Origin: an uncultured Pedosphaera sp.
GTDB lineage: Bacteria; Verrucomicrobiota; Verrucomicrobiia; Limisphaerales; Pedosphaeraceae
Direction: 5' to 3'
NCBI GenBank assembly: GCA_903918755.1
Contig: CAIXFN010000077.1
Location: forward strand, 1-43,164
Length of the DNA stretch: 43,164 bases
The notes below the pieces were generated by a model. The model was not told the origin of the DNA, ran no database searches, and was given only the letters and a program-made list of their open reading frames with translations. Of the stretch, positions 26,933 through 34,999 are shown in pieces. The translations under genes were made by a program, and so were the position numbers. Each line of letters starts with the position of its first letter. Position 1 is the first letter of the stretch.

Positions 26933-26947
26933 GGGTTCTTGGAACCC
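26933..26947. repeat. interrupted palindrome GGGTTCTTGGAACCC
   Basis: A perfect 6+6 inverted repeat with a 3-nt spacer in the 292-nt gap between the M16 peptidase and AsmA-like genes, upstream of the latter on its strand. It is related to the palindrome at 23561-23574. Confidence 0.3.
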
Positions 26948-26984
26948 AGTTTCTGTCGTTCGTCTGGCCATAAGAGCTCCGAGG

Positions 26985-27016
26985 AAGCACACCCGCCGAG
27001 TTCGCCGGGCGTGCTT
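26985..27016 (-). terminator. hairpin downstream of the M16 peptidase gene, weak terminator candidate
   Basis: AAGCAC (26985-26990) pairs with GTGCTT (27011-27016), and CCCG (26992-26995) with CGGG (27006-27009), around a ten-base loop with one mismatch. It lies about 47 nt past the M16 stop codon. On the minus strand no U-run follows, so it may only protect the 3' end. Confidence 0.35.
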
Positions 27017-27062
27017 GCTTTGCTGGTTAGCCGATAAAACCTGTAGCCCTTTCCCAGCCGGG

Positions 27063-29870
27063 CTATTTTGCCGCCTCCGCAGCCTTGGCCTCAAAATCAC
27101 CCGCGGTGACAATCACCAGCTTTTTCGGATCAAAGTATTTGCGCGCCGCGGCGTCCACTTGCTCCTTGGTCAACGCACTGATCTTCTTCTCCTGGTCCGC
27201 GTAATGGGTCATCGTGCGACCGGTGCGGGTGTATTCGGCCAGCAACCCGGCGATCGCGGCATCCGTGGTCAGGCGCACCTTTTGGGCCTGCAAATAGCCT
27301 TGTTTGGCCTTATCCAACTCCTCGGGCGTAACGCCGTCCCGCAATAGCTTCTCCAATTCCTCCTGCACATCCTTGGCCACATGCACAATGTTCTGCGGAT
27401 TGCAGATGGCCGAAATGGTGAGCATGGCGCGCTGGTCATACGAGGAAACCGCCAGGGCGGAACCCACCGAGTACGAGAGACCATCCTGCTGCCGGATGCG
27501 GTTGGCCAGCCGGGAAGACAACGAGCCGCCGCCGAGCACATAGTTAGCCATGACGGTCGCCGGATAATCCGCATCATCATCTCGCATGGCAAACTGCAGC
27601 GCCCCCGTGTAGGTGGCGTTCGCCTTGTCGGGCGTGTTGATCTTATGCTGCGTGCCCGCCACCGGATCGGTTAGGGGCATGGCGATGCGGGCATAAGGCT
27701 TGGGCGCTTTCCAGCCGGCCAGCATGTCTTTCAACAAGGGCAGGCTCTTGTCGGGATCGAAATCGCCGATGATGGTCAATTCCCCTTCCCCGGATCCCAA
27801 ATAATCGCGATAGAGCTGCACGACCTGCTCGTATTTGACCGCTTCCAGGCGCGCAATGGCTTCCTCTGTGGTGGGCACATACCGGATGTCATCCGCCGAA
27901 TACGGCGACAGGGTCCGGCTCAACCAACGCCCCGCCAGCGTGGCGGGTTCGGAACGGTTTTGCTCCAACCCGGCAATGCGTCCGCGCTTCATGACCTCAA
28001 ATTCCGCCGCCGGTAACGCTGGTTCATGGAGGACCTGACGCAGGATTTCCAGCACCGCGGGGAGAGTCTCGCGTTTGGCCTGAATGGAAAAGCTCACGGA
28101 CCCCAGCGCGCCACCGCCGCCGCCGCCGCGACCGCCCCGGCCGCCTCCCCGCCGTCCGCCCCCACCCCCGCCACCGCCGAGGGTCGCTTCCAAACGGTCG
28201 AGTTCATCCCGCATCTCCTGGTAACTCAGCTTCTTGGTGCCCCGCAGCATTAGTTCCGAAAGGAAACCGGCCGCGCCTTCGACTTCTTTGAGATTCTTTT
28301 CATCGCCGTAGTGCAGCGTCAGGGAGAGTTGCACTTCCCCGCCGCGATTCTTTTTGGGCAGGAGCACGACCTTGACGCCTTCCGGCAGATCCATCCGCTT
28401 GACCCGGGCCTCGATGTTCTCGGGCGTGGGATCGAACGCTTCCCCCTGAGCCACCAGCGCGCGTCCCTTATAGTCGGCCACCAACCCGCTGAGTTCGGGC
28501 GTCGGCGGAATCGGCACCCGTTCGGGCTTCTCGGTGGGGAGGAAATAACCCACGGTACGATTGTTCCGCTTCAAATACTTGGCGGCCACCGTTTTCACCT
28601 GCTCCGGCGTCACCTGTTCGATGCGGTCCCGGTGCAGAAAATAAAGCCGCCAATCACCCTGCGCCGCCCATTCGCTCAGGGACACCCCCATTTGCGCGGT
28701 GTCCGCGGCCGCGCGTTCGCGGTTCTTTAAAATCTGCTGCTTGGCCCGGTTCACCGCCTCTTCGGAGACCCCGTTCGTGGCCACCCCTTCGACGGTGCCC
28801 AACAGGATATCCCGCACCTCATCCAGGGTCTGGCTGTCCCGCACCGAGGCCGAGGTGGTAAACAGGCCGGGATCATGATCGGCACTCGACCGGGCAAAGG
28901 CGCTGGTCGCTTTCTTGGTTTCCACGAGCGCCTTGTACAACAACCCGGAGGGTTGGGAACTGAGGACACTGCCGAGAATCTCCAGGGCGGCGGAATCCGG
29001 GTGCGGACCAGCCGGCTCATGATACGCCACCCCCACCTCGCCGCCATCCCCCACCCGCCGCAGCGTGACAAACCGCTCGCCGTCCTGCTCAGGTTCCTCC
29101 GTGTAGGTGGGATAGAGCTTGCGTTCGGGCCGGGGCAACACCCCGAAATATTTCTGGACCAACTCGAGCGCCTTCGCCTCCTTAAACTTGCCGGCCACAA
29201 TCAGCACCACATTGTCCGGCTGATAAAACTTGCGGTAAAAGGCCTGCAAATTGTCGATCGGCACGCGCTCGATGTCGCTCCGGTTGCCGATGGTGGACTT
29301 GCCGTAATTGTGCCAATCATAGGCCACCGAGCTGATGCGCTTCATCAGCACTCCGGCAGGGGAATTCTCCCCGCGCTCAAATTCGTTGCGCACTACGGTC
29401 ATTTCGGAGTCCAGGTCGGATTTCCGGATGTAACTGTTCACCAGCCGGTCGGACTCCAGATCCAGCGCGGATTCCAGGTTGCCTTCATCCGCCGGTTCGG
29501 TTTCGTAGTAATTCGTCCGATCATCGGAAGTGCTGCCGTTGAACTGCGCGCCATGTTCCTGGAGGAATTTGGGCACGTTCGCGTGGCGCGGCGTGCCTTT
29601 GAATACCAAGTGCTCCAACAAATGCGCCATGCCGGTTTCCCCGTAGCCCTCATGCCGCGAGCCCACGAGCACGGTCATGTTGACGGTGAATTTGGAGCGC
29701 GAGTCATCGGGATACAACAGCAGTCGCAACCCGTTGTCGAAATCGTATTCCGTGATGCCTTCGACCGAGGCCACCTTTTTGGGCGGACCCGGCTCGGCAA
29801 ACAAGGTGGCGGTGGAGAGCAGCATGGCAGCGGAAGCCAGGCCGGGCAGGAGGACAGGCAAATAGCGCAT
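27063..29870 (-). CDS. secreted/periplasmic M16 family zinc metallopeptidase
   Basis: Encodes 935 residues from ATG 29870, with GGAG six bases upstream; an in-frame TTG at 29891 is less likely. The signal peptide is about residues 1-25. The first M16 pair has the inverted zinc motif HLLEH (H83, catalytic E86, H87) and the distal ligand E163 in VVRNEFERG, spaced 76 residues from H87 as in pitrilysin-type enzymes. The second half (from about 500) repeats the fold without the zinc motif, giving the usual active plus inactive two-half clamshell. A Gly/Arg-rich stretch at about residues 560-583 (GRRGGGRGGRGG core) interrupts the second half. The likely role is degradation of peptides in the periplasm. 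It stands alone on its strand, about 100 nt downstream of the glycoside hydrolase gene. Confidence 0.92.
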   Translation of the reverse strand: MRYLPVLLPGLASAAMLLSTATLFAEPGPPKKVASVEGITEYDFDNGLRLLLYPDDSRSKFTVNMTVLVGSRHEGYGETGMAHLLEHLVFKGTPRHANVPKFLQEHGAQFNGSTSDDRTNYYETEPADEGNLESALDLESDRLVNSYIRKSDLDSEMTVVRNEFERGENSPAGVLMKRISSVAYDWHNYGKSTIGNRSDIERVPIDNLQAFYRKFYQPDNVVLIVAGKFKEAKALELVQKYFGVLPRPERKLYPTYTEEPEQDGERFVTLRRVGDGGEVGVAYHEPAGPHPDSAALEILGSVLSSQPSGLLYKALVETKKATSAFARSSADHDPGLFTTSASVRDSQTLDEVRDILLGTVEGVATNGVSEEAVNRAKQQILKNRERAAADTAQMGVSLSEWAAQGDWRLYFLHRDRIEQVTPEQVKTVAAKYLKRNNRTVGYFLPTEKPERVPIPPTPELSGLVADYKGRALVAQGEAFDPTPENIEARVKRMDLPEGVKVVLLPKKNRGGEVQLSLTLHYGDEKNLKEVEGAAGFLSELMLRGTKKLSYQEMRDELDRLEATLGGGGGGGGRRGGGRGGRGGGGGGALGSVSFSIQAKRETLPAVLEILRQVLHEPALPAAEFEVMKRGRIAGLEQNRSEPATLAGRWLSRTLSPYSADDIRYVPTTEEAIARLEAVKYEQVVQLYRDYLGSGEGELTIIGDFDPDKSLPLLKDMLAGWKAPKPYARIAMPLTDPVAGTQHKINTPDKANATYTGALQFAMRDDDADYPATVMANYVLGGGSLSSRLANRIRQQDGLSYSVGSALAVSSYDQRAMLTISAICNPQNIVHVAKDVQEELEKLLRDGVTPEELDKAKQGYLQAQKVRLTTDAAIAGLLAEYTRTGRTMTHYADQEKKISALTKEQVDAAARKYFDPKKLVIVTAGDFEAKAAEAAK

Positions 29871-29974
29871 AAAAACTCCAATCTTGGTCAACCGTCGAAT
29901 TCCGAACGTGGCGCAACGCTAGACAACCCGCCGTTCCGGTTCAAGCAGAATTCCCACGCTGGCAAATCGGGGAT

Positions 29975-32827
29975 CTAATTATCCGCGCTCAGCTCCGCGG
30001 TGTAGCCCGCCTCTACCGTATCCAGAAACAGTCCCTGAAAGAGACCCGGAGCCAGTTTGGGCAACTCCACGGTAAAGATGTGTTCGCAATCCGGCGTCAG
30101 CGCCGTCAAATCCGCGTACCAGCCCACAAATGTGTTTTTGGGATTACTGCGCACGATGGACGAATAGGCCGGCACCACCGGCACCGCTACTCCGTCTACC
30201 TTGAGCGTCACTCCGGTCATTGTTTCATCGTTGGGTTCGGCCACGTTGATGAACAGCAGGAGGCGGTCGGAATTCAGCCAGGTCGCGGCCCGCTCGGTTG
30301 CGGTGTAGTCCACCGGCCATTGGCGTTTCCGCGCGGCGAGTTGGTCCCAAAGTGCCTTGGGTAGCGTGTTGGTGGCGGAATAAACGCCCCCGGCAAATGA
30401 AGGCTCATACCGGCCGATCGGCATCCGGGAAGGCATCCGCACACCAGCGAAACGCACGTTCAGGCTGGCAAATGAGTTGGTCTGTTTGAACGGGACCGCT
30501 TTGCCATTCACTTGGACGGAACTAATTGCTTGGCCGGCCGGTAGCGCGACCCCGAGCGCCCGTCCGGAACCGGTTTCACCCGTCACTCCGCTGATTTCCA
30601 ACACCCCATCGCGCAAGGCAACTTTCCCCGCACTCCCCAAAAGGAGCGGTTGCCCGACAGTTGCCGGCGCTGGCACAACCTCCAGCACCATCGCTTCATT
30701 ACCGGCCATTTCCAGGTTGACCAGGTCTCCCATTTTCCAGTCAGGCCGACCCGGCGGTAGCAGGGTGCGCCCCTGTTCCGCAGTTGGGTAAAGTTGGTGA
30801 ATTTCAAAATGCTCACCGGCGATCAAGCCGATCGAGTCGTCCAACCGGAAGTGGACCGGCAGACGGCGGTAATTGGGATTGAACAGAAAGACGAAACCAT
30901 GGCCCTTATCAAAGGCGGCCGTGCCATCCACCAACCCAACCTGCGGCGGTCCGAGAATGGGTTTGAGGTGGCGCAAGACGTCCAGATTCTTGTCCGTCCA
31001 ATCGAACCAGTCGCGAAACCATTTTTGGTCGGTGGCGCTGAACGCCGCAAACTCCCGTTCATCGCGGGCGGGAATAAAGTTGATGACGAGGTTAAACGGC
31101 GCGGTGGCGATGGCGGAAATGACGGAATATTTCCAGCCGAGCAAATCCCAGTCCGCCGCGCGAAAACGATCCCGCGGACAGTCGCCGCCCAACTGGAGTC
31201 GCGGGGTCTGGTGGGTCATATAGCCCGGGATGATCTCAATCGGCGCAAAACACTCCTGCCGGTAGTGCCAGGCGGCGCGCCGCTGGCGATCGGCCGAGAC
31301 ACGGCTCCAGTGCAGATCGGGAAACGCCGGAAAGCTTTCCGGTTGCTCGTCCGTCACCAGCGGATGCGGGTAGGTGCCCGCCAGCCAGGTCCAAATGCCA
31401 AAACCATGATATTGCTGCCGGCCGTCCACGACCACGTCCGGAATTTGGCGGCGCAATTCCGCCAGGATCCGGCGGCAACCGTCCCACTGGGCGTATTTGC
31501 TGCTGACGGTTTCATCATAGGCGATCCACCAATGATCGAAGGAGAATCCGCCGGCCCCCGTGTGCTTTTGAAAGTCCACCAACTTGCCCACGAACCAGTC
31601 CTGAAAACTCCGTTGGCCGGTGTCCGCGCCCAGATACCCGCCCGGTTGGCCATTCGGCACCCAACTGGTCCATTCCTTTTGCTGCAAAAACGGCAGCGAA
31701 GGGTAAACGTAAGCCAGGAGGCGGAGATCCTTCGTGCGGGCGTAATCCACCAGTTGCTGGACGGTGGCCGGCAATTTGTCCTTCGCCGGATCCCATTCGC
31801 CCTTGCGCAGTTTCTGGCCCATGCCGAACCAGAGCAAATTCTCCCAACCCCACGCGTCGCGGTTTTCCGCCAGCGAAGACTCGGCGCTATTGGCCGGCGC
31901 AAAGAGTATGTTCCGCGCACCGACCGCGGCCGCTTGATCAATGATGCGCTGGTATTCCGCGCGTCCGGTCGGCGTGGCGACGTCCACCTGGTAATCGTTC
32001 ACACACCAGCCCACCATGACGCGTTCGGAACGGTGCGGCCGGACCAGCAGAAACTCCCGCACGCAGGCAATCGCCGCATCCACTTCCGCCACATCCAGAC
32101 GTGGACCAACTTCGAGACTGTCCGTCTGCAAACGCCATTCGGGAACCATGTGCGCGGGTTGCGAGGGACCGGCGGTGTGGTAAGGTCCTACGCACAAACG
32201 ATCCGAAACGTAGGCGTTGGTCCCCGCGGGCCAGACCACGTCGGGTGAATAGCCCAGCGCCACCTGGGTCCCCTGCCGTTTCCACTGGCCGAAAGGGTTT
32301 TGCAGCGTGGCAAACACCCCGTGCTTACCGTCCCCGCTCGCATTGGTGTACCGCAAAAAAGCGAATTCCCGCTGGCGCAGTTCATCCCCGGGGAGTTGCG
32401 CCAGTTGATTGCGCAGGAGGTCGAAGCGGCGCACCCGGAAGCCGCGCTCCCCGGAACCACTCACCGTGACCTGTTTGGAAACAAAGCGCCAACCCGGCTG
32501 CAGTTCGTAGTTCACGCGCACCGTCCAGCGGCCCGAATCCATCCGGTACACCCGGTTCGTCGCGGAGGACGCCTCCAGGACCGGCTGGAGATACTCGCTC
32601 TCCACCACGTCATCCCCCACGAACACCGCCACCTCGTCGCGCGACCACCGCACTTCTCCCGGGGTCCCGACTTCCCGGATCGCCAGCAGTCCTCGAGAAT
32701 TAAAATCGGCGCGCACGAGTCCGTTATCCAGCGCCACGGCTCCGTGGAGCGCCGCGGTTTGCCCGGCGAGAAAAAGTGCGGCGGCGACGGTGCCGAAGCG
32801 GCGGAATGAGCTTTGGAAAGGATTCAT
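29975..32827 (-). CDS. secreted putative (beta/alpha)8-barrel glycoside hydrolase
   Basis: Encodes 950 residues from ATG 32827; an in-frame start at 32890 would place 21 polar residues before the signal peptide. The signal peptide ends near residue 30 (AALFLAGQTAALHGA). An N-terminal beta-sandwich (30-270) is followed by a barrel with strands such as ERVMVGWCVNDYQVD, ARNILFAPAN, LRLLAYVYPSLPF and GFSFDHWWIAYDE. D431 in FSFDHW is positioned like the nucleophile at the end of beta-4 in clan GH-D enzymes (alpha-galactosidase-like). DVVVDGRQQYHG and FNLVINFIPARDE follow. The C-terminal third is beta-rich. I cannot assign a GH family number. It lies 69 nt downstream of the SPFH pair on the same strand. 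Confidence 0.65.
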   Translation of the reverse strand: MNPFQSSFRRFGTVAAALFLAGQTAALHGAVALDNGLVRADFNSRGLLAIREVGTPGEVRWSRDEVAVFVGDDVVESEYLQPVLEASSATNRVYRMDSGRWTVRVNYELQPGWRFVSKQVTVSGSGERGFRVRRFDLLRNQLAQLPGDELRQREFAFLRYTNASGDGKHGVFATLQNPFGQWKRQGTQVALGYSPDVVWPAGTNAYVSDRLCVGPYHTAGPSQPAHMVPEWRLQTDSLEVGPRLDVAEVDAAIACVREFLLVRPHRSERVMVGWCVNDYQVDVATPTGRAEYQRIIDQAAAVGARNILFAPANSAESSLAENRDAWGWENLLWFGMGQKLRKGEWDPAKDKLPATVQQLVDYARTKDLRLLAYVYPSLPFLQQKEWTSWVPNGQPGGYLGADTGQRSFQDWFVGKLVDFQKHTGAGGFSFDHWWIAYDETVSSKYAQWDGCRRILAELRRQIPDVVVDGRQQYHGFGIWTWLAGTYPHPLVTDEQPESFPAFPDLHWSRVSADRQRRAAWHYRQECFAPIEIIPGYMTHQTPRLQLGGDCPRDRFRAADWDLLGWKYSVISAIATAPFNLVINFIPARDEREFAAFSATDQKWFRDWFDWTDKNLDVLRHLKPILGPPQVGLVDGTAAFDKGHGFVFLFNPNYRRLPVHFRLDDSIGLIAGEHFEIHQLYPTAEQGRTLLPPGRPDWKMGDLVNLEMAGNEAMVLEVVPAPATVGQPLLLGSAGKVALRDGVLEISGVTGETGSGRALGVALPAGQAISSVQVNGKAVPFKQTNSFASLNVRFAGVRMPSRMPIGRYEPSFAGGVYSATNTLPKALWDQLAARKRQWPVDYTATERAATWLNSDRLLLFINVAEPNDETMTGVTLKVDGVAVPVVPAYSSIVRSNPKNTFVGWYADLTALTPDCEHIFTVELPKLAPGLFQGLFLDTVEAGYTAELSADN

Positions 32828-32896
32828 AAAACAGCGTAAAACCCGGTTAATACCAACCCGATTTTCCGCCGCTATCGCTCCCCTTGTCAAGTTCGC

Positions 32897-33799
32897 TTAG
32901 CCCGTCGGCAATGCGGCGAGGAATTCGCCCAACCGTTCGCTCTTGGGAGGGACCAGGGTGATCCGGGCCTCGCCGGCCAGGAGACTTTGCGTTTCCAGGA
33001 TGTCAAACAAGGCCCGGGACACCTCGGGATCCCGCGACAACCGGTGCAATGCCTGGCCGACGATCTCCGGACGCATGGCGGCGGCCTTGGCAAACTCGAT
33101 CGCCGCCTGGCGTTCCGCCGTGCTGGTGATGATGCTGACCTGGTTGGCCCCGCTCTGCTTGATGGCGGAGGTCACCTGCCGGAGCCGGTTCACCACCTTT
33201 TCCTCGATCTGCCGGATCATCCCCAAATCCCGGAAATGTACCTTCCGGATATAGACCGAGCCCAATTGATAACCCCATTCGTTCGATTGCGCTGAAACCT
33301 CCGCCCGCACCGTCTGGCTCATCGCATGGCGATTTTCCAGCATGTCCGCCAGCTTCATGTTGCTCAGGCAGCGGACGGTGGAATTGCTGACGTTCGCGGC
33401 CAGGGAACATTGTGGGTCCGTGTTCTTAAACAAGTAAGCGACCGGATCGCTGATATACATTTCATACCAGATGCCGATGCCCATGGGCGCACCCTCCTCG
33501 GAATTAACCGGTTGACTGCGCAGATACTCCTGATCCAGCCGGAGATCGATGATATGGCGGGAACCAAATAAGCGCACAATCGGCGCCTTCCAGCCCAGCT
33601 TGAACAGCAGGATGTGCAAACCCGGCTCATCAATGATGGCCACGACTTTTCCGAAGAGAACGTAAACGTGGCAGCGCTGTTCCCCCACGGTGGTGAATAC
33701 GCCCAGCAGCCGCAACAGCAGCAGAGCAGAGGGCAGGAGAATAAATCCCGCCACGAAGGTTATCCCCGCGGCGATCAGGAATTGGAGCATGGCATTCAT
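32897..33799 (-). CDS. SPFH/band-7 membrane protein, HflC-like
   Basis: Encodes 300 residues. An N-terminal membrane segment at about 5-35 (FLIAAGITFVAGFILLPSAL) is followed by the SPFH domain (TTVGEQRCHVYVLFGKVVAI, IWYEMYISDPVAYLFKNTDP, VRAEVSAQSNEWGYQLGSVY). A coiled-coil arm comes next (IRQIEEKVVNRLRQVTSAIK, then AERQAAIEFAKAAAMRPE). Such proteins form large membrane rings; HflC pairs with HflK and controls the FtsH protease. Its ATG overlaps the stop of the upstream SPFH gene by 4 nt (ATGA), so the two products are probably made in equal amounts. No FtsH is nearby. The match is to the superfamily, not specifically to HflC. Confidence 0.82.
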   Translation of the reverse strand: MNAMLQFLIAAGITFVAGFILLPSALLLLRLLGVFTTVGEQRCHVYVLFGKVVAIIDEPGLHILLFKLGWKAPIVRLFGSRHIIDLRLDQEYLRSQPVNSEEGAPMGIGIWYEMYISDPVAYLFKNTDPQCSLAANVSNSTVRCLSNMKLADMLENRHAMSQTVRAEVSAQSNEWGYQLGSVYIRKVHFRDLGMIRQIEEKVVNRLRQVTSAIKQSGANQVSIITSTAERQAAIEFAKAAAMRPEIVGQALHRLSRDPEVSRALFDILETQSLLAGEARITLVPPKSERLGEFLAALPTG

Positions 33800-34785
33800 A
33801 TTTGCGCCTCCACGATGGCTTGCTTGGCCTGCCGGAATAGCTTCAACCGCACATTACGCACGTACGAGGGCAAAGCCTCCGGTCCATTTTGTTTGAGTTC
33901 CGCCAACTGGCCCGCCAGAGAATTCAACGGCTCCACTTCGGCTTGTGCGTTGAGGGTTTCGATTTCCACGGCGCGCTTGGACTGTTCGATCCGCTGATCG
34001 GCCCCCGCCTGGGCCAGACTGATGTCCGAGGAAACGGCGTTGTGGGCCGTGTTGATCGCCGCCAGCGCGGATTCAACTTCCGGCGGTGGATCGATGCCGG
34101 TGATGAGTGAGGCGTCCAGCACCACCCCGTAACGGGCGGACGAGCAGACGCACTCACGATCCATGTGCTCGTTGAGGTCGCGCAGGTTCTTGCGCAGATC
34201 ATTAATGGAAATGCCGGTAACCGCCCCCGATTCGGTCGCGGCCACTTCCGCACCCTCCGCCGGCTTCGGCGCCTCAAAATTGGCAATCCGTTCCCGCAGC
34301 ACGGACACAAAATACCCCATGATATGGGCGATGGGCTGCTTTACCCCGAAGATGTATGCGTAGAGGTTCCGTTCCGATACCCGGTAACGAATCTGCCCGG
34401 TCAATCCGGTATTTAGTTGATCCTTCGTCACCGCCTCCAACAGCGTGCCGCTTTGGTTGGCGTCCGGATTACTCGGATCATACGCCATGTTCAGCGTCTC
34501 CGTGGCAATGGAAACCTTGTGGATCCGCTCCCAAGGCCATTTGAAATACGGCCCACCGGGAGGAATAACCCGCACTTGGGGATAGCAATAGCGCTGCCGC
34601 TCTTCCTCATTCAGCGATTCCGCGATGGGGTCTTCGATGGAAGTGGCTCCCTCGAGTCGCTCGGCGCGGCCAAAACGCGTTTTGACCGCCCGCTCGTTTT
34701 GGGCCACGGAATAAAAGCCACCCAGAATATACTGCACAATAAACCAGGCGGCGAAACCGACCAGACAACCAAGTAGTATAGGCAT
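33796..34785 (-). CDS. SPFH/band-7 membrane protein, HflK-like
   Basis: Encodes 329 residues. A single N-terminal membrane segment (LLGCLVGFAAWFIVQYILGG) leads directly into the SPFH domain: FYSVAQNERAVKTRFGRAER, VRVIPPGGPYFKWPWERIHK, and LNTGLTGQIRYRVSERNLYA. A helical arm rich in Ala/Glu follows (KRAVEIETLNAQAEVEPLNS). VxTRFGR and PGxxxKxPW are the classic HflK/stomatin strand motifs. It carries a CVCSS element near residue 210 not typical of HflK. First gene of a coupled pair. The terminator of the next upstream gene (34932-34968) isolates it, so its own promoter should lie in 34786-34930. Confidence 0.85.
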   Translation of the reverse strand: MPILLGCLVGFAAWFIVQYILGGFYSVAQNERAVKTRFGRAERLEGATSIEDPIAESLNEEERQRYCYPQVRVIPPGGPYFKWPWERIHKVSIATETLNMAYDPSNPDANQSGTLLEAVTKDQLNTGLTGQIRYRVSERNLYAYIFGVKQPIAHIMGYFVSVLRERIANFEAPKPAEGAEVAATESGAVTGISINDLRKNLRDLNEHMDRECVCSSARYGVVLDASLITGIDPPPEVESALAAINTAHNAVSSDISLAQAGADQRIEQSKRAVEIETLNAQAEVEPLNSLAGQLAELKQNGPEALPSYVRNVRLKLFRQAKQAIVEAQI

Positions 34786-34931
34786 AGGCTTGAATGGTTA
34801 CTGCGTGTTGAATGGGAAACCAAGGAGCTGCATGGACAAAGCTTACCCGCATTGGAAAGGCTCATCCATTGTAAAAAAAGCCCCCATTTGTAACCATCCC
34901 TGGGAGCGCCGATGCCCCCCAGAAAATCAAA

Positions 34932-34968
34932 AAGGCGGAAAGGGGTAAACCAGCCCCCTTTCCGCCTT
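34932..34968 (-). terminator. rho-independent terminator of the DUF3857/transglutaminase gene
   Basis: A perfect 14-bp stem (AAGGCGGAAAGGGG at 34932-34945 with CCCCTTTCCGCCTT at 34955-34968) and a nine-base loop. On the minus strand the stem is followed by TTTTTG. It lies about 30 nt past the stop codon of the gene ending at 35000. It could also act weakly in the other direction. Confidence 0.85.
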
Positions 34969-34999
34969 GGTTTATCAACGACTTCCGAGTCGATCCGGC

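Noticed and set aside
25655-27037. 460-codon plus-strand frame opposite the AsmA-like gene
   Set aside because: Shadow of the AsmA frame, extending into the intergenic gap by chance.
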